This document shows positions 33,826 to 43,464 of a stretch of 43,513 nucleotides of DNA, one piece after another. The stretch comes from Frankiales bacterium. Its GTDB lineage: Bacteria; Actinomycetota; Actinomycetes; JAFAQI01. The notes beneath the pieces were generated by a model, which worked only from the letters and a program-made list of their open reading frames with translations, ran no database searches and was not told where the DNA came from. The stretch's first letter is position 1, and each line of letters opens with the position of its first letter. The stretch covers positions 1 through 43,513 of the forward strand of contig JAICXJ010000027.1 of the NCBI GenBank assembly GCA_025980465.1, written 5' to 3'. The position numbers and the translations under genes were made by a program.

Positions 33826-34913
33826 CACGTCGACCCACCGGTGGCGACTATCGCGGCCGCTCCGGCCGATCGAGCCTGGCGGAGGAATTGCGGCGACGGT
33901 GCGAGTGCGCCGACCCACACCACGGCAGCTCCCGCGCCGGCGCGCTGAAACGCCTGTCGTACGGCGGTCGGCGCCGGCCCGGAGGCAGGCCTGACGGCCG
34001 CGAACCAATCGAGCACGTCGCGCGGCCGAGTCACGGTCGCCACCGCGGACTCCGCGACGAGCACGACGGCCTGGCCGCCGCGCGCCGCCCGGACCGCGGT
34101 CGCGGCCGCGCGCGCCAGACCGTGCTCCCAGGTCCCCACCGCGACGATGCCGTCGACTGCGACGACAAGCGCCGCCCGACCGGGGCGCTCGCGCTCGAGC
34201 ACGACCAGCTGGCCTCGACGGGCAGATGCGCGCCAGTGGATGGTGCTGGCGGCATCGCCGGATCGCCACTCGCGGATGCCGAAGAAGTCCATGCCGAATC
34301 CGACCCGAGCCGAGCCGATCATCCCCTCGACGTCGCCACCGCCGGACTCGGGCAGCTGCAGCGGCGGGGCGGGAGCCGGATGCACCCAGAACGAGGCGCT
34401 GCCCTGGTTTCGCATCGGACTCGACGTGCGCCGAACCCACCCGCCTAGAGGCGACACCGATTCGAAGGTCATGGTGCTCGCTTTGGGCCAATGTCCGCGC
34501 TGGCTAGGCACAGTCAGCCACTCGGCGGTCGCGTGCTGACCCGCTGATAACGACGGGACGACGATCCGCGCCGGCTCGAGGCCGAGTGAGCGAGTGGTGA
34601 CCACCACCGGGCGCCGATGGCGAAATGGCCGCCGGAAGTGCGGCTCCACCGTGAACGTGATCGCGGCCGGCACTCCGACCGTCATCCGCGCCGAATGCCG
34701 TTGCCGGACCCGCGCCCCGACGCCGGGTGTCAGCAGGGCGTCGCTGATCACCGCCCCGAGCGCGGCGGCTGCGGCGATCGTGACACCGGTTGAGTTGATG
34801 ACCCGGCCGAGCAGTTCGAGGATCACGGCCAGCAGCATCAGCAGCGCCGCGCTGCGGGTCGGTCGGGGTAGCTGGCGCACTCGGCGGGCCGCTGCGCCGC
34901 CTTGGTCAGGCAC
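33825..34913 (-). CDS. DUF58 domain protein
   Basis: Protein of 362 residues. Two N-terminal membrane segments (about 22-60, AALLMLLAVILELLGRVI and VTIAAAAALGAVIS) are followed by a beta-rich part and the DUF58 signature GIREWRSGDAASTIHWRASARRGQLVVLERE (shown partly as GIREWRSGD and IHWRASARRG, about 230-255). A vWA-like fold follows (RAALVVAVDGIVAVG). The GTG at 34913 overlaps the MoxR stop by 8 nt; an upstream start at 34943 would overlap more. DUF58 proteins act with MoxR ATPases, perhaps in metal or substrate loading. Translational coupling on both sides indicates a complex of the three gene products. Confidence 0.88.
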   Translation of the reverse strand: MPDQGGAAARRVRQLPRPTRSAALLMLLAVILELLGRVINSTGVTIAAAAALGAVISDALLTPGVGARVRQRHSARMTVGVPAAITFTVEPHFRRPFRHRRPVVVTTRSLGLEPARIVVPSLSAGQHATAEWLTVPSQRGHWPKASTMTFESVSPLGGWVRRTSSPMRNQGSASFWVHPAPAPPLQLPESGGGDVEGMIGSARVGFGMDFFGIREWRSGDAASTIHWRASARRGQLVVLERERPGRAALVVAVDGIVAVGTWEHGLARAAATAVRAARGGQAVVLVAESAVATVTRPRDVLDWFAAVRPASGPAPTAVRQAFQRAGAGAAVVWVGALAPSPQFLRQARSAGAAAIVATGGST

Positions 34914-35871
34914 CGGACAGCGGCGCCGGCACCGCCGACACAATCCGGGCGATCACGTCGCGGGCCGCGGCCGCCGGACCGCCGTCGCCGGTGAGGACCA
35001 GCCGGTGGGCGAGCACCGGCCCGGCGAGCGCCTTGATGTCGTCCGGCAAGACGTGCGGTCGATCGTTCAGGATCGCGCGAGCTTGGGCGCAGCGCACCAG
35101 TGCGATCGTCGCCCGGGTGCTCGCCCCGATCGCCACCCGAGGATCGGCGCGGGTTGCCGAGACGATCGCGACGGCATAGCCCAGGACGCTGTCGGCGACG
35201 TGAACGGCGCGCGCCGCGGACCGCAGGCCGAGCATCTCGTCGGCGGTCAGGACCGGCGTGAGGGAGTCGACGGTCGGCCCCGCCAGCTGCTCACGCACGA
35301 TCAGCCGCTCGACGTCCTCGGCATTCGGTCCGGGATGTACCAGCGCGGTGAACCGGTCGAGCTGTCCCTCCGGCAGCGGGTAGGTCCCCCACTGCTCGTA
35401 CGGGTTCTGGGTCGCGAGCAGGACGAACGGCGACGGCAGTTCGTGGCGCACCCCGTCGACCGTCACGGCGGCCTCGTCCATCGCCTCGAGCAGCGCCGAT
35501 TGAGTGCGGGGCGACGCTCGGTTGAGCTCGTCGACGAGGACCACATTGGCGAACACCGGCCCCGGAACGAAGCTGAACGCACTTCGCGACGGTTCCCAGA
35601 CCGCTGATCCGGTGATGTCCGCCGGCATCAGGTCAGCGGTTGCCTGAATCCGGCGGAAGCTGCCGCCGAGCGATTGCGCGAGCGCCCGGGCCAACGTCGT
35701 CTTGCCGGATCCCGGCACGTCCTCGATCAGCACGTGACCACCCGAGATCACGGCAGCCACTGTCAGCTCGACCGCCTCGCGACGTCCGATCACGACCTGC
35801 TCGACTGCCTCGACCAACGCCCCTGCCTGCAGGTGGGCAGACAGCAGTGCGGCCACGGGCGACGCGGTCAC
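34906..35871 (-). CDS. MoxR family AAA+ ATPase
   Basis: Cytosolic AAA+ ATPase of 321 residues. Walker A is GHVLIEDVPGSGKTTLARAL (about 45-64), Walker B VVLVDELNRASPRTQSALLEAM, sensor 1 LLATQNPYEQWGTYPLPEGQ-type (ATQNPYE seen), followed by the MoxR signature LPEGQLDRF and C-terminal lid with GASTRATIALVRCAQA. The GTG at 35871 has GGAGGG about 9 nt upstream. It is first in the MoxR-DUF58-transglutaminase operon. MoxR proteins are thought to act as chaperones in assembly of the DUF58 or vWA partner. Confidence 0.93.
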   Translation of the reverse strand: MTASPVAALLSAHLQAGALVEAVEQVVIGRREAVELTVAAVISGGHVLIEDVPGSGKTTLARALAQSLGGSFRRIQATADLMPADITGSAVWEPSRSAFSFVPGPVFANVVLVDELNRASPRTQSALLEAMDEAAVTVDGVRHELPSPFVLLATQNPYEQWGTYPLPEGQLDRFTALVHPGPNAEDVERLIVREQLAGPTVDSLTPVLTADEMLGLRSAARAVHVADSVLGYAVAIVSATRADPRVAIGASTRATIALVRCAQARAILNDRPHVLPDDIKALAGPVLAHRLVLTGDGGPAAAARDVIARIVSAVPAPLSGA

Positions 35872-36047
35872 GTTCAGGCCCTCCGAACGTCGGTGGTCGG
35901 TTCAGGTGAGCATCGACCGGAATCACACGTAACTTCAGTCCCGGCGGAGTGCATACGCCGCCGCGGAGAGGACCGCCCAGGCTGCGATGATGAAACGACA
36001 GGACCCTCATCTCCACCCGCATCGAGCAACAGGCAGGGACGATCGGC

Positions 36048-36458
36048 ATGCCCGAGACCAGCGAGGTGATCCGGCCGGCCGCCGTACTGCGGCAGGTCGA
36101 GGCGCAACAGGTCGTGGCTGCGCTGAGCAACCTCGATGTGGCGAAGGGCGGGGTGTGGATCGTCAACCCGGGACTCTGGCAACGCTTCGACCACGCCTGG
36201 GACGGACCCGGCGGGATGGCCGGCTCGGCGCGGCTCGTCGGCACGATCGCCACGACGTACGGCGCACCCACCCGCTACGAGATCACCATCTATCGGGTCA
36301 CCGTCACCGTTCACGGCCAGGACTTGGGCTGGAACGTCGAGTCGCTGTGCGACGACGCGCTCGGCTACGCCGGGCTCACGCTTCGCAGCTGTAGCCGGGC
36401 CGAGCTCAAGTCGCCGCCCCGCCACGACCCGTTTCGCGACGAGCCGTCCGCGACCTGA
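36048..36458 (+). CDS. Hypothetical soluble protein
   Basis: Unrecognised protein of 136 residues without signal peptide or membrane segment. The N-terminal third is helical (VLRQVEAQQVVAALSNLD). The middle is beta-rich, with WIVNPGLWQRFDHAWDGPGG, GSARLVGTIATTYG and YEITIYRVTVTVHGQDLGW. The last third has two cysteines (ESLCDDALGYAGL, RSCSRAELK) and an acidic/basic end. The ATG at 36048 follows AGGGA by about 8 nt. It starts a plus-strand group with the next membrane protein (5 nt apart), ahead of the PASTA kinase gene. I cannot name a function. Confidence 0.75.
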   Translation: MPETSEVIRPAAVLRQVEAQQVVAALSNLDVAKGGVWIVNPGLWQRFDHAWDGPGGMAGSARLVGTIATTYGAPTRYEITIYRVTVTVHGQDLGWNVESLCDDALGYAGLTLRSCSRAELKSPPRHDPFRDEPSAT

Positions 36459-36463
36459 CCACG

Positions 36464-36928
36464 ATGTGCCCGCCGGTCTCCAAGCAGGTCCTCGACAGGG
36501 CAGCGTCCGCCGGTCGGCGGCTGCGCTGGCTGGTGCTTCTGCAACTGGTGTGGTTTCTGGTGTTCGTCATCGGCGGGGTCGACCTGGTCGTGACCTTGGC
36601 GCGCAACGGGTCAGCTGACCTCACCAGCTGCGGCGCCAGCTTCGTCGGCGCCGGTCATTGCACTCATCACCACTCCTACGTCACGCCGGTGAGCCTGCTC
36701 GCGCTCGGCTTCCTGGGCTTCGTGGCGAACGGCTACTTCACCGCGTGGGTGGCTCGCCGGTATCTCGGTCGCGCGGCGCGGTTCTTCCTCGGCCCGGGTC
36801 GGGAGTGGCCGGTGGCGACCACTGTGACTTTTGGGGCGCCGGTGCCGAACGCACCTCCGCCGGCCGCCCCCGCTCCGCCGCCCGGATCGGCTTCGAAACC
36901 GGACCCGCCGCCGCCGCTGTCCGGCTAG
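36464..36928 (+). CDS. Hypothetical two-helix membrane protein with Cys/His-rich loop and Pro-rich tail
   Basis: Unrecognised membrane protein of 154 residues. Two hydrophobic segments lie at about 22-45 (WLVLLQLVWFLVFVIGGVDL) and 74-96 (VSLLALGFLGFVANGYFTAW). The loop between them contains Cys-x8-Cys-x-His-His-His (SCGASFVGAGHCTHHH), which could bind metal or form a disulfide. The positive-inside rule (RRLRW before the first helix, ARRYLGRAAR after the second) places this loop outside. The C-terminal 40 residues are Pro/Ala-rich. The ATG at 36464 is 5 nt from the previous gene. The kinase follows 73 nt later. Confidence 0.75.
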   Translation: MCPPVSKQVLDRAASAGRRLRWLVLLQLVWFLVFVIGGVDLVVTLARNGSADLTSCGASFVGAGHCTHHHSYVTPVSLLALGFLGFVANGYFTAWVARRYLGRAARFFLGPGREWPVATTVTFGAPVPNAPPPAAPAPPPGSASKPDPPPPLSG

Positions 36929-37001
36929 CGGGTCGTTTTGCGGCTGATGGTGCCGGGTACCCCGCAACAGTTCGAACCGTCACCGGTCGCAGGGAGTGAG
37001 C

Positions 37002-38519
<1,518 letters not shown>

Positions 38520-38542
38520 CCAGACCGGCCGGAATGCTCTCG

Positions 38543-39013
38543 CTACTGACTGCGGAGTAACTCGAGCAGCCGATCAAGCAGCGGCCGCTGGCCCTTGACC
38601 AGTCTGGTGCGGGCGGTAGTCAGGTCGCACCACTCGGCTCGGTCGATCTCGGGGAACTCCGCTTCCTGTCCCGATCCGCGCGGCCACTCCATCGCGAAGG
38701 TGTTGCTGACCATCCGGGTGGTGTCGAAGTCGCCGCGCACCGCGAACGCCGTGACCACCTTGCCGTTGGACTGACGCACCTCACCGAGCGCGACCCACTC
38801 CCCGTCCGGAGCGGGCGCCCCCATCTCCTCAGCGAATTCGCGCCGGGCGGCATCGAGCGGCACCTCCTCGCCGTCGTACTCACCTTTGGGAATGGACCAG
38901 GCGCCGGCATCTTTGCGCGCCCAGAACGGACCGCCCATGTGGGCGATCAGCACCTCAAGTCCCGCTCCATCGCCTCGGTAGAGCAGGACGCCGGCGCTGC
39001 GAGTTGCCACCAC
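38543..39013 (-). CDS. Nudix hydrolase
   Basis: Protein of 156 residues with a complete Nudix box: Gly in PKGEYDGEE, then DAARREFAEEMG (about 44-66), which coordinates the metal for diphosphate hydrolysis. The N-terminus TRSAGVLLYRGDGAGLEVLIAHMGG and the WSIPKGEY turn are typical of the MutT/ADP-ribose-type group with unknown nucleotide preference. GTG start at 39013. It lies 18 nt downstream of the MMPL stop and may be co-transcribed with it. Substrate unassigned: an oxidised nucleotide, NDP-sugar or dinucleotide polyphosphate is possible. Confidence 0.92.
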   Translation of the reverse strand: MVATRSAGVLLYRGDGAGLEVLIAHMGGPFWARKDAGAWSIPKGEYDGEEVPLDAARREFAEEMGAPAPDGEWVALGEVRQSNGKVVTAFAVRGDFDTTRMVSNTFAMEWPRGSGQEAEFPEIDRAEWCDLTTARTRLVKGQRPLLDRLLELLRSQ

Positions 39014-39031
39014 CCGGTCAGTGTGCGGCGG

Positions 39032-41212
39032 TCACTGTGCGCTCGCTGACGCCGGCCCGACATCGGCAAGCCCGACTCGGGCATGAAGCCGTCGCAGCGG
39101 CGGCGGCGCATACCAGCTGCGTTCGCCGAACACGCGCTGGAACGCCGGCACCAACACACCACGCACCAATGTCGAGTCGATGAGGATCGCCAGGCCACTG
39201 CCCAGCCCGAAGTACTGGATGAAACTGACGTGGCTGCTGCCGAAGGCGAAGAAGCTGACCGCGAGCAGAGCGGCAGCGGTCGACACGATCCGGCCGGTGC
39301 GACCGAGACCGGTCACCACCGCGTCGGCATTCGCCGCCCCGTGGTCGTGCAGTTCCTTGATCCGGCTGATGAGGAAGACCTCGTAGTCCATCGAGAGCCC
39401 GAACGCGACGCAGAACAACAGCACCGGCATGTCCGTGTCGGTTGGTGACGCGGTGAAGCCGAGGATCGAGGACAGGTGCCCATATTGGAAGATCCACACC
39501 ATCGCGCCGAAGGTGGCGGCCAGCGTGAGCCCGTTGCCGAGCAGCGCGCGCAGCGGCTGCAACACGCTTCCCGTGAACAGGAACAACAGGATGAACGAGG
39601 TCAGCACGATCAACAGCCCGGCGAGCCACAGCCGCGAACCGATCGCATGCTTCGAGTCGATGATCTGCGCGGTCCACCCGCCGACGTAGACGGTGGTATC
39701 CGCCGGCGCTGCCGTCGCGCGGATCCGCTTGACGAGTTGCTGTGCCGCGGTCGATGTCGAGGCCAGGCCGCTGAAGACTCGAAGTCGCTCGCTCCCGGCG
39801 CGGGCCAGCGCCGGCGCCGGCTCGAGCGCCCTGGTGCGCAAGCCGGCGGAGAATCCGCCAACACTGGTGTCGACGAACTGGACGCCGGGCAACTGTGAGA
39901 TTCCTCGTGCGTAGCCGGCAACTGCAGGGTCCGGTACGGCCCGGGCCAGCACTATCTCGATCGCGTTGGGCTGCGTCGCGAAGTCGTTGCGCAGGATGTC
40001 GCCGACCTGATGGCTGGGTGAGCTCTTCGGAAGGACCCGCTCGTCCGGCGGGCTGAAAGTGATGTGCAGCACTGGGACGGCGAGGACCAGCAATGCGCCG
40101 ACCACCGGAAGCGCTGTGATCGCGGGACGGCGCATCACCACCGCGGCCAGGCGGCCCCAGAACGGCGCCGCTGGGGTCCGTCCCGGTTTGATTCCGGGGA
40201 GCTTGCCGGCGTTGACCTTCGGACCCAGCACTGTGAGCAGGGCGGGTAGCACGAACAACGCACCGAGAGCGGCAAAGAACGTCACGCCGATGCCACCGTA
40301 GGCAAACGACTTGAGGAAGTAGACCGGGAACACCAGCATCGCGGCCATCGCGGCCGCGACTGTCACCGCCGAGAATGCAATCGTCCGTCCCGCGGTCGCC
40401 GTCGTCGTCACGACTGCGTCCTCGACGGTCGATCCGCCGGCGAGCTCCTCCCGGAACCGGCTCACCATCAGCAGTGCATAGTCGATGCCGAGGCCGAGTC
40501 CCATCGCGGTGACCAGATTGATCGCGAACACACTGACGTCCGCGACATGCGTCATCACATTGAGCCACGCGAGGGCGCCGAAGATCGCGACGACGCCGAC
40601 CGAGAGTGGCAGCAACGCGGCGACCATGCTGCCGAACGCGAGCATCAACAACACGATGGTGACCGGCACCGCGATCGACTCGGCGCGGGCGATGTCCTTG
40701 CCGACCTGACCGCCGACATCTGTGCCGAGCGCACCGCCGATGCGGACCGTCGTTGCGGCGGTGTCGAGGTTCGCGTAGTCGCGCTGGATGCCTTTCGCGG
40801 TGTCGCCGGCCTTCTCGTCGTTGCCCTTCACCGTGGCGAGGATCAGACCGTAGTCGCCGTTGCGTGACTTGAGTGCGGCGAGGTGCGAACCCCAGTACGA
40901 CGTGATCTGGCTGAACCGTGAGTCGTTGGAGAGCCGGTGGGCGAGCGCCTCACCGCTGGCGGCCACCTCCGGTGTGTCGACGGTGCCGTGCCTGGCCTGC
41001 ACCAGGAACATCATGTTCGGCGCGCCGCCGTACTTGTGAATGATGATCGACTGCGCCTGCTCGGTCCCCGACTTCGGATTGTCGAAGCCGTTGTTGAGAA
41101 GCCGACCGAAGACGCTGAACCCGAGGACCGCGAATCCGATCACCACCACACCTGCGATGGCGAGAATCAACCGCGCTCGGTGCGCGACGAAGCGCCCCAG
41201 TGTGATGAACAT
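39032..41212 (-). CDS. MMPL family RND transporter
   Basis: Inner-membrane RND transporter of 726 residues with the usual MMPL layout: an N-terminal helix, a first external domain (about 40-165), five or six helices with GLGLGIDYALLMVSRFREE (about 240-258), a second external domain (about 380-520) and a second helical block with AFGLSMDYEVFLISRIKEL (about 610-630). Both Asp-Tyr pairs needed for proton coupling in MmpL proteins are present. Substrates of the family are lipids, siderophores or drugs. The frame is open to 41239, but the ATG at 41212 is correctly spaced from AGGG. It is divergent from a TetR gene, and an operator lies between them. Confidence 0.92.
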   Translation of the reverse strand: MFITLGRFVAHRARLILAIAGVVVIGFAVLGFSVFGRLLNNGFDNPKSGTEQAQSIIIHKYGGAPNMMFLVQARHGTVDTPEVAASGEALAHRLSNDSRFSQITSYWGSHLAALKSRNGDYGLILATVKGNDEKAGDTAKGIQRDYANLDTAATTVRIGGALGTDVGGQVGKDIARAESIAVPVTIVLLMLAFGSMVAALLPLSVGVVAIFGALAWLNVMTHVADVSVFAINLVTAMGLGLGIDYALLMVSRFREELAGGSTVEDAVVTTTATAGRTIAFSAVTVAAAMAAMLVFPVYFLKSFAYGGIGVTFFAALGALFVLPALLTVLGPKVNAGKLPGIKPGRTPAAPFWGRLAAVVMRRPAITALPVVGALLVLAVPVLHITFSPPDERVLPKSSPSHQVGDILRNDFATQPNAIEIVLARAVPDPAVAGYARGISQLPGVQFVDTSVGGFSAGLRTRALEPAPALARAGSERLRVFSGLASTSTAAQQLVKRIRATAAPADTTVYVGGWTAQIIDSKHAIGSRLWLAGLLIVLTSFILLFLFTGSVLQPLRALLGNGLTLAATFGAMVWIFQYGHLSSILGFTASPTDTDMPVLLFCVAFGLSMDYEVFLISRIKELHDHGAANADAVVTGLGRTGRIVSTAAALLAVSFFAFGSSHVSFIQYFGLGSGLAILIDSTLVRGVLVPAFQRVFGERSWYAPPPLRRLHARVGLADVGPASASAQ

Positions 41213-41240
41213 CAGCATCCCTCGCCAGGCTGCCTGCAAA

Positions 41241-41284
41241 TGTTAACGCCGTGAACTTGCCACCTGAAGTTCACGCTGTCAACA
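41241..41284. promoter_or_regulatory. Long imperfect palindrome between MMPL and TetR genes (TetR operator)
   Basis: CGTGAACTT (41250-41258) and AAGTTCACG (41267-41275) form a perfect 9-bp inverted repeat with an 8-nt spacer. Symmetry extends outward as TGTT-AC...GT-AACA, with 15 of 18-19 positions matching over 44 bp. It fills almost the whole gap between the divergent starts at 41212 and 41294, so it must overlap both promoters. A minus-strand TTGACA (41282-41277) sits inside it. Binding by the adjacent TetR protein is the natural inference. Confidence 0.7.
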
Positions 41285-41293
41285 TATTTTCTC

Positions 41294-41971
41294 GTGACCT
41301 CCGCCACTGCCAGGCCTCGCCGTTCCTACCACCACGGTGACCTTCGTAACGCCCTGGTCGAGGCCGGCGTCGAGCTGGCTCGTGACGGCGGTCCGGACGC
41401 GATCGTGCTGCGGGAGGTCGCCCGTCGGGTCGGCGTCTCACCCAACGCGGCGTACCGGCACTTCGACGACCTGCCGGACCTGATCCAGGCGGTAGCGCAC
41501 CGCGCCCTGGTCGAGCTCGGCCGCTCGATGAAGCGCGAGACCTCCCGGTTGCGGCCGACCGGCGACGAGGCAGTGGACGCCTGGCGCCAGCTGCGGGCGG
41601 TCGGACGCGGCTACGTCGAGTTCGCATTGAACGACTGTGGGTTGTTCCGCACCGCCTTCGACCGGCGAGCTCGACAGGGACGCGAGGAGGGATCCGTCGA
41701 GGACGGCTGCTCCCCCCAGGAACTGCTCGCCGACGGGCTGCATCGTCTGGTGGCTGCCGGTCTGCTTCCCGCCGAAGACATCGAGCCGGCCCGGATGCTG
41801 GCGTGGTCTGCGGTGCATGGCCTGGCGCTGCTGTTGCTCGGGCCCTACTCCGATCTGCCCACGCGGGAGCGCGACGGCATGATCGACGCCACCCTCGACC
41901 AGGTCGGGAAGGGCCTGCTGCCATCCGGTGTGCCGCAGCGGCGTACCGGCCGAACCCGCAAGGTCGGCTGA
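41294..41971 (+). CDS. TetR family transcriptional regulator
   Basis: Repressor of 225 residues. The N-terminal helix-turn-helix (about 15-62) has HHGDLRNALVEAGVELARDGG, LREVARRVGVSPNAAYRHF and DDLPDLIQAVAHRAL. The ligand domain (about 75-205) resembles the TetR_C_33/WHG type, with WSAVHGLALLLLGPY. The GTG at 41294 has no visible ribosome-binding site, and an AT-rich CATATTTT (41283-41290) lies just upstream, so a leaderless transcript is possible. Divergent from an MMPL transporter with a palindrome between, it very likely represses that transporter and itself, with the transported compound as a possible inducer. Confidence 0.92.
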   Translation: MTSATARPRRSYHHGDLRNALVEAGVELARDGGPDAIVLREVARRVGVSPNAAYRHFDDLPDLIQAVAHRALVELGRSMKRETSRLRPTGDEAVDAWRQLRAVGRGYVEFALNDCGLFRTAFDRRARQGREEGSVEDGCSPQELLADGLHRLVAAGLLPAEDIEPARMLAWSAVHGLALLLLGPYSDLPTRERDGMIDATLDQVGKGLLPSGVPQRRTGRTRKVG

Positions 41972-41990
41972 CGTTTGGCGAGTGGATCGG

Positions 41991-43337
41991 TTAGGAGTGT
42001 GTGGTGAGTGGCACCGGACGGGCGAGACTCCAGCTGAAGGTTTCAGGGATCTCGCCCACCCCGACCGTTGATGCCAGGTCCTCGACGCTGGGGCCGGTGC
42101 GGTCTGCCGCCTCGCGGAGTTGCTCGGCATCGAAGTCCCACAGGGCCATAGCGTTCTCGCCGAGGATCGCCCGCACGTCGTTTTCCGGCAGGCCGCCGAA
42201 AACGTGCCGAATCACCTCGCGATGCACCGGAACCGCGCCCTCGAGATGCGGATAGTCGGCGCCCCACATCAGTCGACCGACGCCGACCTCCTCGCGCATC
42301 TCGGCCTCGTACCGCTTCATCAACGAGCCGGCGAGATGCACGTGCTTGTCGACGTACTCGGCGGGCCGAAGCTTCAGCGATGACCGCACCGGTGCTCCGC
42401 CGTGCGTGTCGAAGAACTGCTCCATGTCGCGGACCAGAGACGGCAGCCACTGCACGCCGTTCTCGGCGACGACGACCTTCAAGCCGGGGTGCCGGTCGAA
42501 GACGCCGCCGAAGATCATGAACCACAGCGGCCGGCGCGTGAAGACGAACACTTCGTACAGCCCCAGCATCCCGCCGTGCTCGTCGTCGTACAGATACTTC
42601 GAATCCGTCGCGGTGCCGGACGCACCGGTGTGAAGGTTGATGACGAAGTCATGCTCTTCGCACGTGCTCCAGAACGGGTCGTAGTAGTCGGCCGCGTATC
42701 CGGGCAGCTTGGCGCGCACCGACATCGCCGGGAGCATCACGCCGCCAAAGATCCCGTTGGTGCGGGCCCAGGCGACTTCCTCGATCGCGCGGTCGAGGTC
42801 GTGCAGATCGGTAGGGATGACACCGGCTCGTCGGCCAGGCGCAGCCGCGCAGAAGTCGGCGAGCCATCGGTTGTAGCCGTGAAGTGCCGGCCAGACGGCA
42901 TCGAGTCCCCGGTCGGTGACGTTGCCGAGGTACATCGCATTCGAGATGCCGCCGGTGAGGACCGGCCCGGGGTAGGTCACCTCGGCGTGGATCCCCTGTT
43001 CCTCGAGCACCGCGAGGCGGCGGCCGTCCCCGTCACCGGCGAACACCCAGTCGGTGCTGTACCGCGCCAGCCAGTCAGCCGCCGCCTCGATGTCGACGCC
43101 CATCCCGGCCAGCCGTCGGGCGGCGGTCGCGCGGACCGGATCGGGATCGTCGATCTCGCCAGGGTCGTGGCCGCCGAGCATCGTCATGGCGGTCGAGGAC
43201 AGATCACCGAACTCCGCGACTGCGTCGCGCTGTCCGGGATCGACGTAGCTCAGGAACTGGTCGAGATCGTCCGGTGCGGCGTGGGCATCCGCTGACACGA
43301 CGACGTACGGGCGACCCGTCGAGGCCTGCTCCGACAT
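41991..43337 (-). CDS. Amidohydrolase family protein (amidohydrolase_2)
   Basis: Metal-dependent TIM-barrel hydrolase or decarboxylase of 448 residues. The first metal motif is SADAHAAP (Asp17, His19), further ligands are in INLHTGAS (about 237) and the late Asp in WGADYPHLEGAVP. VVVAENGVQWLPSL and DRHPGLKVV are typical of the ACMSD-like group. Members act on diverse cyclic and aromatic acids; many actinobacterial paralogues have no known substrate. The ATG at 43337 starts a single gene, convergent with the TetR gene (20 nt between stops). Confidence 0.9.
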   Translation of the reverse strand: MSEQASTGRPYVVVSADAHAAPDDLDQFLSYVDPGQRDAVAEFGDLSSTAMTMLGGHDPGEIDDPDPVRATAARRLAGMGVDIEAAADWLARYSTDWVFAGDGDGRRLAVLEEQGIHAEVTYPGPVLTGGISNAMYLGNVTDRGLDAVWPALHGYNRWLADFCAAAPGRRAGVIPTDLHDLDRAIEEVAWARTNGIFGGVMLPAMSVRAKLPGYAADYYDPFWSTCEEHDFVINLHTGASGTATDSKYLYDDEHGGMLGLYEVFVFTRRPLWFMIFGGVFDRHPGLKVVVAENGVQWLPSLVRDMEQFFDTHGGAPVRSSLKLRPAEYVDKHVHLAGSLMKRYEAEMREEVGVGRLMWGADYPHLEGAVPVHREVIRHVFGGLPENDVRAILGENAMALWDFDAEQLREAADRTGPSVEDLASTVGVGEIPETFSWSLARPVPLTTHS

Positions 43338-43387
43338 GACAGCAGCGTACGGCGGGAACGCGAACGCCGCCTCCTACCTACCCTCCG

Positions 43388-43450
43388 AAACGATCATGAG
43401 AAAGGCAGCGCAGACCGCCCCGATTTTTGCTGCATTCCTCATGATCGTTT
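43388..43450. repeat. Long inverted repeat next to tRNA-Gly
   Basis: AAACGATCATGAG (43388-43400) and CTCATGATCGTTT (43438-43450) are perfect 13-bp inverted arms. Inside, GCAGC (43405-43409) pairs with GCTGC (43429-43433); outside, the flanks CCCTCCG and GAGGGG partly extend the symmetry. The element starts 15 nt beyond the tRNA 3' end on its downstream side. It could be a terminator for the tRNA, a repetitive extragenic palindrome or a small non-autonomous mobile element; sequence alone does not decide. Confidence 0.7.
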
Positions 43451-43464
43451 GAGGGGTCTGTGCG

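Noticed and set aside
31786-34491. 901-residue reading of the transglutaminase frame
   Set aside because: The first 222 codons lie inside DUF58 in another frame and are Arg/Gly-rich noise; the ATG at 33825 with stop-start overlap is the real start.
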